A stretch of 14,906 bases of DNA. Source: Anaerolineaceae bacterium. Lineage in GTDB: Bacteria; Chloroflexota; Anaerolineae; JAAYZQ01. Location: positions 1 to 14,906 of the forward strand of contig JAAYZQ010000287.1 in the NCBI GenBank assembly GCA_012514775.1, given 5' to 3'. A model generated the notes under the pieces. That model made no database searches, was not told the origin of the DNA, and was given only the letters and a program-made list of their open reading frames with translations. The stretch's first letter is position 1; every line of letters starts with the position of its first letter. Shown here in pieces: positions 5,546-12,615 of the stretch. Both the position numbers and the translations under genes were made by a program.

Positions 5546-7249
5546 ATGTCGAGGAAAATATTGGTCCTGTTCGCAGTCCTGGCTCTGTTGGCCGGCCTCC
5601 TGGCTGGCTGCGGAGCCACCGAGCCCACCGCGGCGCCCGAGCCTACCGCAGTCACGGCGCCCGAGCCTACCGCAGTCACGGCACCCGAGCCTACTACGGC
5701 CGCGGCGCCTGCCGGTGAGAACAAGCTGCTCCTGTCGACGACGACCAGCACCGAGGATTCGGGATTGCTGGCCCATATCCTGCCCGACTTTGAGGCCGAG
5801 TATGGCGTCACCGTCGAGGTCGTCGCTGTGGGCACGGGGCAGTCGCTGGAGATCGGCAGCAAGGGCGACGCCGACGTCGTCCTGGTCCACGCCCGGGCCA
5901 GGGAGGACGAGTTCATGGCCGCCGGCCACGGCGTGCGCCGCGAAGACGTGATGTACAACGACTTTGTCATCCTCGGCCCTGCCGATGACCCGGCGGGCAT
6001 CAAGGGCATGACGAATGCCGCCGAGGCCATGGCCCAGATCGCGGCCGCGGAAGCCCCCTTTGTCTCCCGCGGCGACGACTCGGGCACCCACACCAAGGAG
6101 CTGTCCGTCTGGAAGACGGCGGGCGTTGAGCCGGCGGGCGACTGGTACATCTCTGCGGGGCAGGGCATGGGTGCCGTGCTGACCATGGCCGACGAGCAGC
6201 AGGCATACACCCTCAGCGACCGGGCCACCTACCTGGCCCGCAGCCTGGAGGGCCTGGAGCTGGAGCTCCTCGTCGAAGGGGATCCCGTCCTCTTTAATCC
6301 CTACGGCGTCATTGCCGTAAATCCCGACAAGGGGCCCCACATCAAGGCGGATCTGGCCAATCAGTTCATCGACTGGCTGATCTCGGTGCCCGTCCAGGAA
6401 AAGATCGGGCAGTTCGGCGCGGAAGAGTTTGGCGCTCCCCTCTTTGTCCCCGACTCGGCGCCTTACCGCGAGGCATACCCGGCCGAGGGCGGCGAGTCCG
6501 GCGAGGGTGTGACCCTCAAGCTGAGCGGTGGCCCCGACCTGGAATGGACACTGGCCGATCTCCAGGGCATGGACTTGATAGACGTCGATTACACCAACAA
6601 GGACGGCGAGACCACGACCTACACCGGCGTGCCCGTCGTGGCGCTCCTGGCCGAGGCGGGGGTGGCGGAGGACGCGACTCTGACCCTGGTGGCGGGCGAC
6701 GGCTACAGCGCCGAGGTGCCCCTGGCCGACCTGGCAGGCTGCGCCAACTGCATCGTCGGCTTCGATCCCGACGGTGGCTTGCGCTCGGTCTTTCCCGACA
6801 TGGGCGGCAAGCTCAACGTGAAGGACCTGGTCGAGCTACAGGTCAGCGGTGGTGGTGGCGGCGACGCCGAGGCGCCCGCGGGCGGCATTCCGGAGAACGC
6901 CGCGCTGAAGGTGACCGGCCTGGTCGAAAACGAGGTCGGCTGGACCGAAGAAGAGGTGCGGGCCATGCCCACCATGGATGCCGAGTCGACCAACAAGCAG
7001 GGGGAGACCGAGACGTACACCGGCGTGCCCCTCAAGGCCTTGTTGGCCCTCGCGGTGCCCCAGGACGGCGCTACCACCGTCGTCTTTGTGGCTGACGACG
7101 GCTATACCGCCGAGGTGAGCCTCGAGGAGCTGATGGCGTGCGAGGATTGCATCGCCTCTTTCCGCACCCAGGGCGGCTTTAGCACGGTCATGCCCGGCTT
7201 CCCGGGTTCCGTGAATGTCAAGGGCGTGGTCGAAATACAGCTCAAGTAG
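5546..7249 (+). CDS. Lipoprotein fusing a TupA-like tungstate/molybdate-binding domain to two sulfite-oxidase-fold-like domains
   Basis: 567 residues; ATG with a GGGAGGAG site. The signal peptide ends at lipobox LAGC (Cys22). Next comes a repetitive EPTAVTAP linker (about 31-55). Residues about 60-308 are a periplasmic-binding domain of the TupA family: LLLSTTTSTEDSGLL from 61, GDADVVLVHARARE, MYNDFVILGP, SRGDDSGTH (174-182) and the later FNPYGVIAVNP. These are the oxyanion-contact regions of tungstate-binding proteins. Two homologous domains follow, about 325-428 and 445-567. They share TYTGVPxxALL, GDGY or DDGY, a CxxC (CANC 399-402, CEDC 532-535) and a closing VELQV or VEIQL strand, and are separated by a GGGGGDAEAPAGG linker. 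No TupB or TupC permease is in the window. It may deliver ligand to the ECF system or sense oxyanion. It is the last gene before a strong hairpin. Confidence 0.82.
   Translation: MSRKILVLFAVLALLAGLLAGCGATEPTAAPEPTAVTAPEPTAVTAPEPTTAAAPAGENKLLLSTTTSTEDSGLLAHILPDFEAEYGVTVEVVAVGTGQSLEIGSKGDADVVLVHARAREDEFMAAGHGVRREDVMYNDFVILGPADDPAGIKGMTNAAEAMAQIAAAEAPFVSRGDDSGTHTKELSVWKTAGVEPAGDWYISAGQGMGAVLTMADEQQAYTLSDRATYLARSLEGLELELLVEGDPVLFNPYGVIAVNPDKGPHIKADLANQFIDWLISVPVQEKIGQFGAEEFGAPLFVPDSAPYREAYPAEGGESGEGVTLKLSGGPDLEWTLADLQGMDLIDVDYTNKDGETTTYTGVPVVALLAEAGVAEDATLTLVAGDGYSAEVPLADLAGCANCIVGFDPDGGLRSVFPDMGGKLNVKDLVELQVSGGGGGDAEAPAGGIPENAALKVTGLVENEVGWTEEEVRAMPTMDAESTNKQGETETYTGVPLKALLALAVPQDGATTVVFVADDGYTAEVSLEELMACEDCIASFRTQGGFSTVMPGFPGSVNVKGVVEIQLK
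5633..5704 (+). repeat. 24-nt tandem repeat encoding the EPTAVTAP linker
   Basis: Two identical 24-nt units (5633-5656 and 5657-5680) are followed by a degenerate third (5681-5704). They encode an eight-residue Pro/Thr/Ala-rich linker between the lipobox cysteine and the TupA-like domain. Such repeats can vary in copy number between strains. Confidence 0.85.
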
Positions 7250-7269
7250 CCAGGCGTTGGGACTCGGAA

Positions 7270-7322
7270 GTTGCTGCTGCGGACCTGCGGGCCCGCAGCA
7301 GCAACGTCCATCGTCTCGATGG
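7270..7322 (+). terminator. Strong hairpin pair after the block 1 operon (possible terminator)
   Basis: A perfect 13-bp stem (7270-7282 pairs with 7293-7305) encloses a 10-nt loop. A second 6-bp stem follows (7308-7313 with 7317-7322, loop TCT). It starts 20 nt after the stop at 7249 and before the next promoter, as a terminator or mRNA 3'-end stabiliser would. No T-tract follows, so intrinsic termination is not certain. Confidence 0.5.
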
Positions 7323-7369
7323 CGATGGGGAGGAGTCGACACCAATCGCTGGCTGCGGCGAGGATGCTT

Positions 7370-7398
7370 TTGACGAACGGCAAAATGCCTTGTACAAT
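7370..7398 (+). promoter_or_regulatory. Sigma70-type promoter of block 2
   Basis: TTGACG (7370-7375) and TACAAT (7393-7398) are separated by exactly 17 nt, close to the housekeeping consensus. Transcription should start near 7405, giving a leader of about 38 nt before ATG 7443. The spacer holds a small inverted repeat, GGCA-AAA-TGCC (7379-7389), which could be an operator half or chance. The local AT enrichment stands out in this GC-rich DNA. Confidence 0.65.
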
Positions 7399-7442
7399 GG
7401 CCTTGGGTGTTGCCAGGAATATTGGAAAGGTTCGAAGGATCG

Positions 7443-8129
7443 ATGATTTTTGTGGGATTGGACGATACGGACAATCACGAATCGCGGGGCACCGGGCACC
7501 TGGCGCGCATGATCGCGGGCGCCCTGGCCCCCACTCACCGGGTACTGGGCGTGACGCGCCACCAGCTCCTGGTGGACCCCCGCGTGCCCTACACACGGAA
7601 CAACAGCAGCGCCGCCATCGTGCTCGACGGCAACGGAAGCCTGGATCTGGAGGCCCTGACCGACAGTGTGCAGGCCCTGATGCTGGGTGACCTGCAGCCA
7701 GGGAGCGATCCGGGGCTGTGCGTCGCCGGGCCGGTCCCGGCGGCCGTGGTCGAGTTTGGCCGCCGGGCACAGCGGGAGCTGGTGACCCAGGCCGAGGCCC
7801 GCCGCCTGGCCGAGGCCTACGGCATCCGGCTCGTGGGGCTGAGTGGCACGCAGGACGGCGTCATCGGCGCCCTGGCGGCCGTAGGTTTGGCCGCTTCGGG
7901 TGAGGACGGTCGCTACGTGCTGGTAGGCCGCTCCCGGGAGCTGGCCGGCATGCAGCCGGTGGAGGCCCTCCTTGGCGCGGGCATCACCGCCGTCCGCACG
8001 CTGGAAGGAGAGCCCGTCGGCAGCGGCCTGGTGGCCGTCGACAAGCTGCGCCCGGCGCGCCGGGGCGGGGAGCCCATCGCCGTCGTGCAGTGGGCCGGCG
8101 ACCACTGGCTGCCCCTCAAGCTGGATTGA
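7443..8129 (+). CDS. TiaS-like kinase-domain protein (short bacterial form)
   Basis: 228 residues from ATG 7443, which has an AAGGAT site 5 nt upstream; a GTG at 7407 also fits the frame but lies almost on the predicted transcription start. The N-terminus MIFVGLDDTDN (1-11), with RGTGHLAR after it and VPYTRNNSSAAIVL (from about 48), matches the catalytic kinase-like domain of archaeal TiaS, which uses ATP to activate cytidine 34 of tRNA-Ile. TiaS is longer, with RNA-binding OB and zinc-ribbon regions; these are absent here. Bacteria normally use TilS for that tRNA, so a tRNA role is unlikely. As first gene of an ECF operon, it may phosphorylate the imported compound and trap it in the cytoplasm; this is inference. 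The stop overlaps the ATPase start by one base (TGATG). Confidence 0.68.
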   Translation: MIFVGLDDTDNHESRGTGHLARMIAGALAPTHRVLGVTRHQLLVDPRVPYTRNNSSAAIVLDGNGSLDLEALTDSVQALMLGDLQPGSDPGLCVAGPVPAAVVEFGRRAQRELVTQAEARRLAEAYGIRLVGLSGTQDGVIGALAAVGLAASGEDGRYVLVGRSRELAGMQPVEALLGAGITAVRTLEGEPVGSGLVAVDKLRPARRGGEPIAVVQWAGDHWLPLKLD

Positions 8130-9547
8130 TGGCCGCCATCCTGCGGGCCGAGGGCGTGGCGTACCGCTACCCGCAGAACAACCGGGGCCTGGTGCCCATC
8201 TCCCTCGAGCTTCAGGCGGGTGACCGGCTGCTCATCACCGGGCCCTCGGGCTGCGGCAAGAGCACGCTGGCTCGCTGCCTGGCCGGATTGATCCCCCACC
8301 TCTACCGGGGTTCCCTGGACGGCTCGGTCTGGCTGGACGGCTTGCGCACCACGGACCATCCCCTCTGGCAGTTGGCCGAGGAGGCGGGCCTCGTCTTCCA
8401 GAACCCGGCTGCCCAGATGTTGGCCGAGTCGGTGGAAGAAGAGATCGTCTTTGGCCTGGAGAACCTGGGCCTGGAGCCGGCGGACATTCGGCAGCGCCTG
8501 GAGGAAACCCTGGAGCGCTTCGGGCTCGGCGCGCTGCGCGCCCGCTCGCCCCAGACGCTTTCGGGGGGCGAGCAGCAAAAGCTGGCCCTGGCGGCCATCA
8601 CCGCCCGGCAGCCGGCCCTGCTGATCCTCGACGAGCCCCTGTCGATGCTGGACGGGACCGCCGCTGGTGAGTTGGTGCACTACCTGGGCGACCTGGCCCG
8701 GGAGGGAAGCACCGTGGTCGTGGCCGAGCACCGCGAGGAATACCTGCGCTCCGTCCCCGGACTGGAGATCCTGCGCCTTGCGGGACCCGCTGTGCAGGAG
8801 GCGCCGGTGCCACAGCTCGCCCGGCCACGGCTCGGAGGGACGTCCTTTGCCCTCACGGTCGAAAACCTGTCGGTTAGCCTGGGCGGGCGACCCATCCTTG
8901 ACGGCCTGAGCTTTCGTGCCGAGGCAGGCCAGATCGTGGCCGTCGTGGGGCGCAACGGCGTGGGCAAGACGACGCTGCTCCGGGCGCTGGCCGGGCTGCA
9001 AAAACACGAGGGCAGCGTCCGCGTCGACGGCGAGCGGCCCGACCTGGGGCTGGTCTTTCAAAACGCCGACCTGCAACTGTTCAATGCTTCGGTTCGCGAT
9101 GAGATCCTCTACCGCGTGCCCGAGCCGGACGAGGAGCTCTACCGCTGGCTGGTATCGGCCCTGGGCCTGGCGCCCTACGAAGAGACGCCTCCCTTGCTCC
9201 TGAGCGAGGGTGAGAAAAAGCGGGTGGCGCTGGCCACGGTCTTGATGAGACGGCCCCGCCATGGCCTGCTCCTCGACGAGCCGTCGCTGGGGCAGGACTC
9301 GGCCCACAAGGCGGCCCTCATACGGGTCGCCCGGGCGCTGGCCGCCGCCGGCCAGTTGGTGATCCTCACGACCCACGACCTCACCCTGGCGGCACAGGCC
9401 GACACCATGGCCCTCCTGGGCCCCCATGGATTCGCCGCCTGGGGCCCGCCTGCCGGCGTCCTGCGCGATCCCGGACCCTGGACCGGCCTCGGGCTGTCGG
9501 TTCCGCACTGGGTCCTGGACGCGGGGCCGTACGAGGAGCCGGCATGA
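8129..9547 (+). CDS. Fused double ABC ATPase of an ECF transporter (YkoD/CbiO-like), intact (module 2)
   Basis: 472 residues starting at the ATG of TGATG 8129; coupling to the upstream gene replaces a clear ribosome site. It powers an ECF importer from the cytoplasmic side. NBD1 has GPSGCGKS (38-45), Q-loop VFQNP, signature LSGGEQQK (from 144), Walker B LLILDEP and AEHREE. NBD2 has GRNGVGKTT (from 274), VFQNADLQ, a degenerate signature LSEGEKKR (from 358), Walker B LLLDEPSLGQD and TTHD. The domain order and the altered second signature match the broken paralogue at 610-2145, and this copy shows what the missing region should be. The EcfT gene overlaps its stop by 4 nt. Alternative family name: EcfA1/A2 fusion. 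Confidence 0.9.
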   Translation: MAAILRAEGVAYRYPQNNRGLVPISLELQAGDRLLITGPSGCGKSTLARCLAGLIPHLYRGSLDGSVWLDGLRTTDHPLWQLAEEAGLVFQNPAAQMLAESVEEEIVFGLENLGLEPADIRQRLEETLERFGLGALRARSPQTLSGGEQQKLALAAITARQPALLILDEPLSMLDGTAAGELVHYLGDLAREGSTVVVAEHREEYLRSVPGLEILRLAGPAVQEAPVPQLARPRLGGTSFALTVENLSVSLGGRPILDGLSFRAEAGQIVAVVGRNGVGKTTLLRALAGLQKHEGSVRVDGERPDLGLVFQNADLQLFNASVRDEILYRVPEPDEELYRWLVSALGLAPYEETPPLLLSEGEKKRVALATVLMRRPRHGLLLDEPSLGQDSAHKAALIRVARALAAAGQLVILTTHDLTLAAQADTMALLGPHGFAAWGPPAGVLRDPGPWTGLGLSVPHWVLDAGPYEEPA

Positions 9548-10272
9548 TACGCCTGGGCACGGCGGGCCGGGCGCGCAGCCTGGCCCTGGTGGAGCGGTCG
9601 CCCCTGCGACGGGCCGACCCCCGCACCAAGCTGGCCCTCAGCCTGTGCGCCTCGCTGGCCGTGATGCTGGAGCTGGAACGCCTGGCGGTGTTCATGGGGT
9701 TGTACGTTCTCGTCCTTCTCTGGGCCCGGCTGCTGCCCGAGGCGGGGCGGCAGGTGTGGCGGCTCAAGTGGGTGCTGCTGGTGCTCCTGGTCGTCGATTG
9801 GTGGCTGGTCAGCCTCGAATTGGCGCTGATCATCGTCCTGCGCCTCACCCTCCTGGCCGGCGCCTTTGCCCTCTTTTTCTCCACCACCACACCGGGCGAG
9901 CTGCGCCTGGCGCTGGAGTGGATGCGGGTGCCCTACCGCTATGCCTTCAGCCTCAGCCTGGCCTTTCAAAGCGTCGGCCTCCTGGACGACGAATGGCGGG
10001 CTATCCGCGAGGCGCAGCGGGCGCGCGGGGCGTGGGCGCCGCCTGCGGGCTGGCGCGGGTTGGGCGCCTGGGTGCGCGACCTGGTCTCGTTGTCGGTGCC
10101 GGCCATCGTCATGACCACCCGGCGCGCCTGGGCCGTCACCGAGGCCGCCTACGCCCGGGGCTTTGACTCGCCCCACCGCCGGCCCTACCGGCAGTTGTCC
10201 ATGGGCCGCCTCGACTGGATTTTGCTGGCGGGCTGCGCCGCTGTGGCCGCGGCCCTGATCTTCTGGAGGTAA
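9544..10272 (+). CDS. ecfT: ECF transporter transmembrane coupling protein EcfT (module 2)
   Basis: 242 residues; ATG 9544 overlaps the ATPase stop (ATGA) and has GAGGAG 5 nt upstream. The N-terminal LRRADPRTKLALSL is the standard EcfT entry, followed by several hydrophobic helices. Both coupling-helix motifs are intact: QRARGA with ARG at 160-162, and AYARGFDSP with ARG at 204-206. These helices dock on the two ATPase domains. It should form the transporter with the ATPase just before it and the S component at 10780-11349. Only 1 nt separates it from the next gene. Confidence 0.9.
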   Translation: MIRLGTAGRARSLALVERSPLRRADPRTKLALSLCASLAVMLELERLAVFMGLYVLVLLWARLLPEAGRQVWRLKWVLLVLLVVDWWLVSLELALIIVLRLTLLAGAFALFFSTTTPGELRLALEWMRVPYRYAFSLSLAFQSVGLLDDEWRAIREAQRARGAWAPPAGWRGLGAWVRDLVSLSVPAIVMTTRRAWAVTEAAYARGFDSPHRRPYRQLSMGRLDWILLAGCAAVAAALIFWR

Positions 10273-10273
10273 T

Positions 10274-10783
10274 ATGAGCCAACGGAATCGGATCTTGATC
10301 GGTGTGGCCGTACTGCTGCTCATCATTGTCGCCGTTCTGGCCGTGGACGCCCTGCAGCGGCGCACGGCCAGGCTGCCGGAAGTGGCCGCGGGCGAACCCA
10401 CGTTGGTCCCGGGCGGCATCCCCATCTACGTGGATGGCCACCTGGTAGGCAGCTTTGTTCCCGACCAGCTTGCGGAACTCCAGGTGGCGAGCTTTGTCGA
10501 TGCCGAGGAGGGCAAGACCCAGGAGGGCTGGCGGCTGGCCGACGTGCTGCTCCTGCACATTTCAGAAGACCGGCTGCGGCCCGACACCCGCGTCGTCGTC
10601 AGCAGCAGCAGCCGCAACAAGGCGGCCGACCTGAACTGGGCCGAGGTCGAGAATCCGGACAACCACGTGCAGTTTGACCTGGCCGGACGCGGGACCCTGA
10701 AGCTCGTCTCCACCCTGGAGAGGCTGGACGTCCGGGACGAGTGGGTTCAGGACGTGGACCGCATCGAGGTGACGAACCCATGA
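10274..10783 (+). CDS. One-helix membrane-anchored protein with a divergent sulfite-oxidase-fold-like domain
   Basis: 169 residues; ATG 10274 with GGAGG 4 nt upstream. Residues about 7-24 form a single hydrophobic helix after MSQRNR, so the rest is outside the membrane. The soluble part reads IPIYVDGHLVGSF, TQEGWRLADVLLL, DTRVVVSSSSRNKAADLNWAEV, FDLAGRGTLKLVST and WVQDVDRIEV. This is the same strand and motif order as the recurring domain in the locus, though more divergent and without a DGY motif or any cysteine. It is sandwiched between EcfT and the S component, with its stop overlapping the S-component start (ATGA). It may therefore act as an accessory subunit handing ligand to the S component; that is inference. 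Confidence 0.6.
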   Translation: MSQRNRILIGVAVLLLIIVAVLAVDALQRRTARLPEVAAGEPTLVPGGIPIYVDGHLVGSFVPDQLAELQVASFVDAEEGKTQEGWRLADVLLLHISEDRLRPDTRVVVSSSSRNKAADLNWAEVENPDNHVQFDLAGRGTLKLVSTLERLDVRDEWVQDVDRIEVTNP

Positions 10784-11349
10784 CCGACAAGGCCGTCCCT
10801 CACAAAGAACGGTATTTCTCGACGTTTCAGTTGATCCTGCTGGCCCTCCTGGCCGCGCTCATCGTCGTGGCCAAGATTGCCCTGCGCCTGCCCCTGCAGC
10901 TATCCGGCCACTCGGGGGTTTTCTGGATGGCGATCATTATTGTGGCCGCCGGTGTGGTCCACAAGCCGGGGGCGGTGTCGCTGGTGGGCCTGACCTCCGG
11001 CCTGTTGGCTGCTTTCCTGGGCATGGGCGATCTGGGCGCACTGAACACTTTTTTGTCCTACACCGCCGTCGGCGTGGGCACCGACGCCGCCCTCTGGCTG
11101 CTGGGCAGCAAGCCCGACAACATGGCGGTCGCCATCCTGGCTGCCACCTTCGGGCACCTGTGCAAGTTCCTGGTCAAGTGGGGCCTCGGGGTGGCCACCG
11201 GGGCACCGCTGGGCTTTGTCGCCCTGGGGCTTTTGCGGGCCGTCATCGGCTACGTGGTCTTTGGGGCGCTCGGTGGCTTCCTGGGCGCCCTCACGCTGCG
11301 TGCCCTGAAGCGGGCGGGCTTTTTTGCCTACCTGGCCGAAAAACGCTAG
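10780..11349 (+). CDS. ECF transporter S component (substrate-binding membrane subunit), substrate unknown
   Basis: 189 residues from ATG 10780, overlapping the previous stop by 4 nt, with GAGGTGA upstream. The protein is almost entirely hydrophobic, with about five or six helices, a short basic N-terminus and the Ala/Gly/Leu-rich helices typical of S components. Distinct stretches include LQLSGHSGVFWM near residues 37-50 and FLGMGDLGALNTFLSY. Size and operon position after ATPase and EcfT fit a dedicated (group I) ECF system. I do not recognise it as ThiT, RibU, BioY, CbiM or another named class; similarity to YkoE, from the YkoC/YkoD-like partners, is possible but not shown. It is the last gene of block 2, with a hairpin directly after its stop. 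Confidence 0.75.
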   Translation: MTDKAVPHKERYFSTFQLILLALLAALIVVAKIALRLPLQLSGHSGVFWMAIIIVAAGVVHKPGAVSLVGLTSGLLAAFLGMGDLGALNTFLSYTAVGVGTDAALWLLGSKPDNMAVAILAATFGHLCKFLVKWGLGVATGAPLGFVALGLLRAVIGYVVFGALGGFLGALTLRALKRAGFFAYLAEKR

Positions 11350-11352
11350 GCC

Positions 11353-11378
11353 GGGCGCTCCGTGGCGCCCTTACCTTT
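11353..11378 (+). terminator. GC hairpin after the S-component gene (probable terminator)
   Basis: GGGCGC (11353-11358) pairs perfectly with GCGCCC (11365-11370) around a 6-nt loop and is followed by TTACCTTT. It lies 3 nt after the stop. The T-tract is interrupted, so termination strength is uncertain. Confidence 0.5.
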
Positions 11379-11560
11379 CGCGCGCCGACGGTGCCCCTCC
11401 TGGGCAAATGGACGGGTGCCACGGCCGTTGCATTGACTGCCGCTGGGGGCGCCGAGCACCAGCTCGGCAGGTTGCATGTAGAGAGAAACGCCGCGCCGGC
11501 GCTCGGCGATCCCAGGCACAGGACCGACCTCGCAACAGCCTGGACGGATGCGGCCGCCTA
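11379..11560. other. Intergenic region between blocks 2 and 3
   Basis: About 180 nt without a credible gene; short frames here lack a ribosome site and recognisable content. It holds a perfect 7-bp hairpin with an ACCA loop (11451-11457 with 11462-11468) and a GCGCCGGCGC palindrome near 11494-11505. I see no match to TPP, cobalamin or Moco riboswitch core elements on either strand. The hairpin lies upstream of the block 3 promoter, so it is not part of that mRNA leader. Confidence 0.4.
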
Positions 11561-11589
11561 TTGCCACCGCCCTCGAAAGCTGGTATAAT
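11561..11589 (+). promoter_or_regulatory. Sigma70-type promoter of block 3
   Basis: TTGCCA (11561-11566) and a perfect TATAAT (11584-11589) are separated by 17 nt. The expected start is near 11596, about 27 nt before ATG 11623. The leader contains GGAGG at 11600-11604, which is rather far (18 nt) from that ATG. Confidence 0.7.
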
Positions 11590-11622
11590 GGGCCCCACCG
11601 GAGGTAGCAATCTGGGCCGGCT

Positions 11623-12615
11623 ATGCCAGACTGGATGATCGAGACCGAGAACCTCACGAAGCGCTTTCCCTGTTCCACGGCCAGGGACCGGGGCGGCGAC
11701 GGCCCCGGCGCGGGTGATCCCGCCTGGTTCACGGCGGTGGACGGTGTCAGCCTGCAGGTGCCCGCCGGCGAGATCCTGGCGCTCCTGGGGCCCAACGGCG
11801 CGGGCAAGACGACGACGGTGCGCATGCTGGCCGGCATCTTGCAGCCGAGCGCCGGCCGGGCGCGGGTGGCCGGCCTGGACACCGTAGGCCAGGCCCGCCA
11901 GGTGCGCCAGGTCATCGGCCTGCTGACCGAGTTCCCTGGCCTCTACCTGCGCATGCGCGCCGGGGAATACCTGGCCTTCTTTGGCGAGCTCCAGGGGTTG
12001 GACGCGGCCACCATCCGTAGCCGGACGGAGGCCCTGGGCGAGCGCTTTGGCCTCGCCGGCAACCTCTCCCAGCGCCTGGCCGAGTATTCCAAGGGCATGC
12101 GCCAGAAGCTGGCCCTCATCCGCGCCATGCTCCACGACCCGGACCTCTTGCTCCTGGACGAGCCCACCTCGGCCCTGGATCCACAGGGGGCCAGGCAGGT
12201 GCGCGACGCCATCCTGGATCTGCGGCGCGAGCGCCGCACGGTGCTGCTCTGCACCCACAACCTGGCCGAGGCCGAGCTGCTCGCCGGCCGCATCGCCATC
12301 ATCCACCGCGGGCGAATCGTGGCCCTCGATACGCCCGAGCGCCTGAAGGCCCGGCTCCTGGGCCCGCCCCTCCAGGAGGTTCGCCTGGCCCACGCCCTGG
12401 ACGGGGCGTCGATCGACCTGGACGGCCTGGTGCAAATCGAGGACCGGGGCGAGACGTGGTTTCGCTACCGCACACCCTCACCCCAGACCACCAACCCCCA
12501 GGTGCTGGCGCGCCTGGCCAGCCTCCACGCCCGCGTGCTGTCGCTGGGCGAGGTCCCGCGCAGCCTGGAAGAGGTCTACCTGCGCATCGTGGAAAGCGAC
12601 GCGGATGGCGACTGA
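11623..12615 (+). CDS. ABC-2-type transporter ATPase
   Basis: 330 residues. It is the ATPase of an ABC-2 type transporter, usually an exporter, of the NatA/CcmA-like class. Walker A is GPNGAGKTT (from 56), followed by YSKGMRQK as signature, which is typical of this class, Walker B LLLLDEPTSALDP and CTHNLAEAE as H-loop. An insertion of about 20 residues rich in Gly, Asp and Pro (roughly 17-36) separates the first strand from the conserved AVDGVSL segment. The C-terminal 100 residues form the accessory domain common in this class. A TAG in frame at 11605-11607 and no other start in between make ATG 11623 the first possible start, although its ribosome site is weak; ATG 11635 is an alternative. 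The gene overlaps the permease start by 11 nt. The transported substrate is unknown. Confidence 0.88.
   Translation: MPDWMIETENLTKRFPCSTARDRGGDGPGAGDPAWFTAVDGVSLQVPAGEILALLGPNGAGKTTTVRMLAGILQPSAGRARVAGLDTVGQARQVRQVIGLLTEFPGLYLRMRAGEYLAFFGELQGLDAATIRSRTEALGERFGLAGNLSQRLAEYSKGMRQKLALIRAMLHDPDLLLLDEPTSALDPQGARQVRDAILDLRRERRTVLLCTHNLAEAELLAGRIAIIHRGRIVALDTPERLKARLLGPPLQEVRLAHALDGASIDLDGLVQIEDRGETWFRYRTPSPQTTNPQVLARLASLHARVLSLGEVPRSLEEVYLRIVESDADGD

Noticed and set aside
5053..7249. True sulfite-oxidase or nitrate-reductase-like molybdoenzyme
   Set aside because: The proteins have the fold signature only; the active-site cysteine and surrounding cofactor-binding pattern are missing.
7250..7442. 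Riboswitch controlling block 2
   Set aside because: The hairpins lie upstream of the predicted promoter, and the roughly 38-nt leader is too short for a known aptamer class.
7913..9508. Long open frame of 531 codons on the minus strand
   Set aside because: It is antisense to the intact ECF ATPase, with low-complexity composition and no motif.
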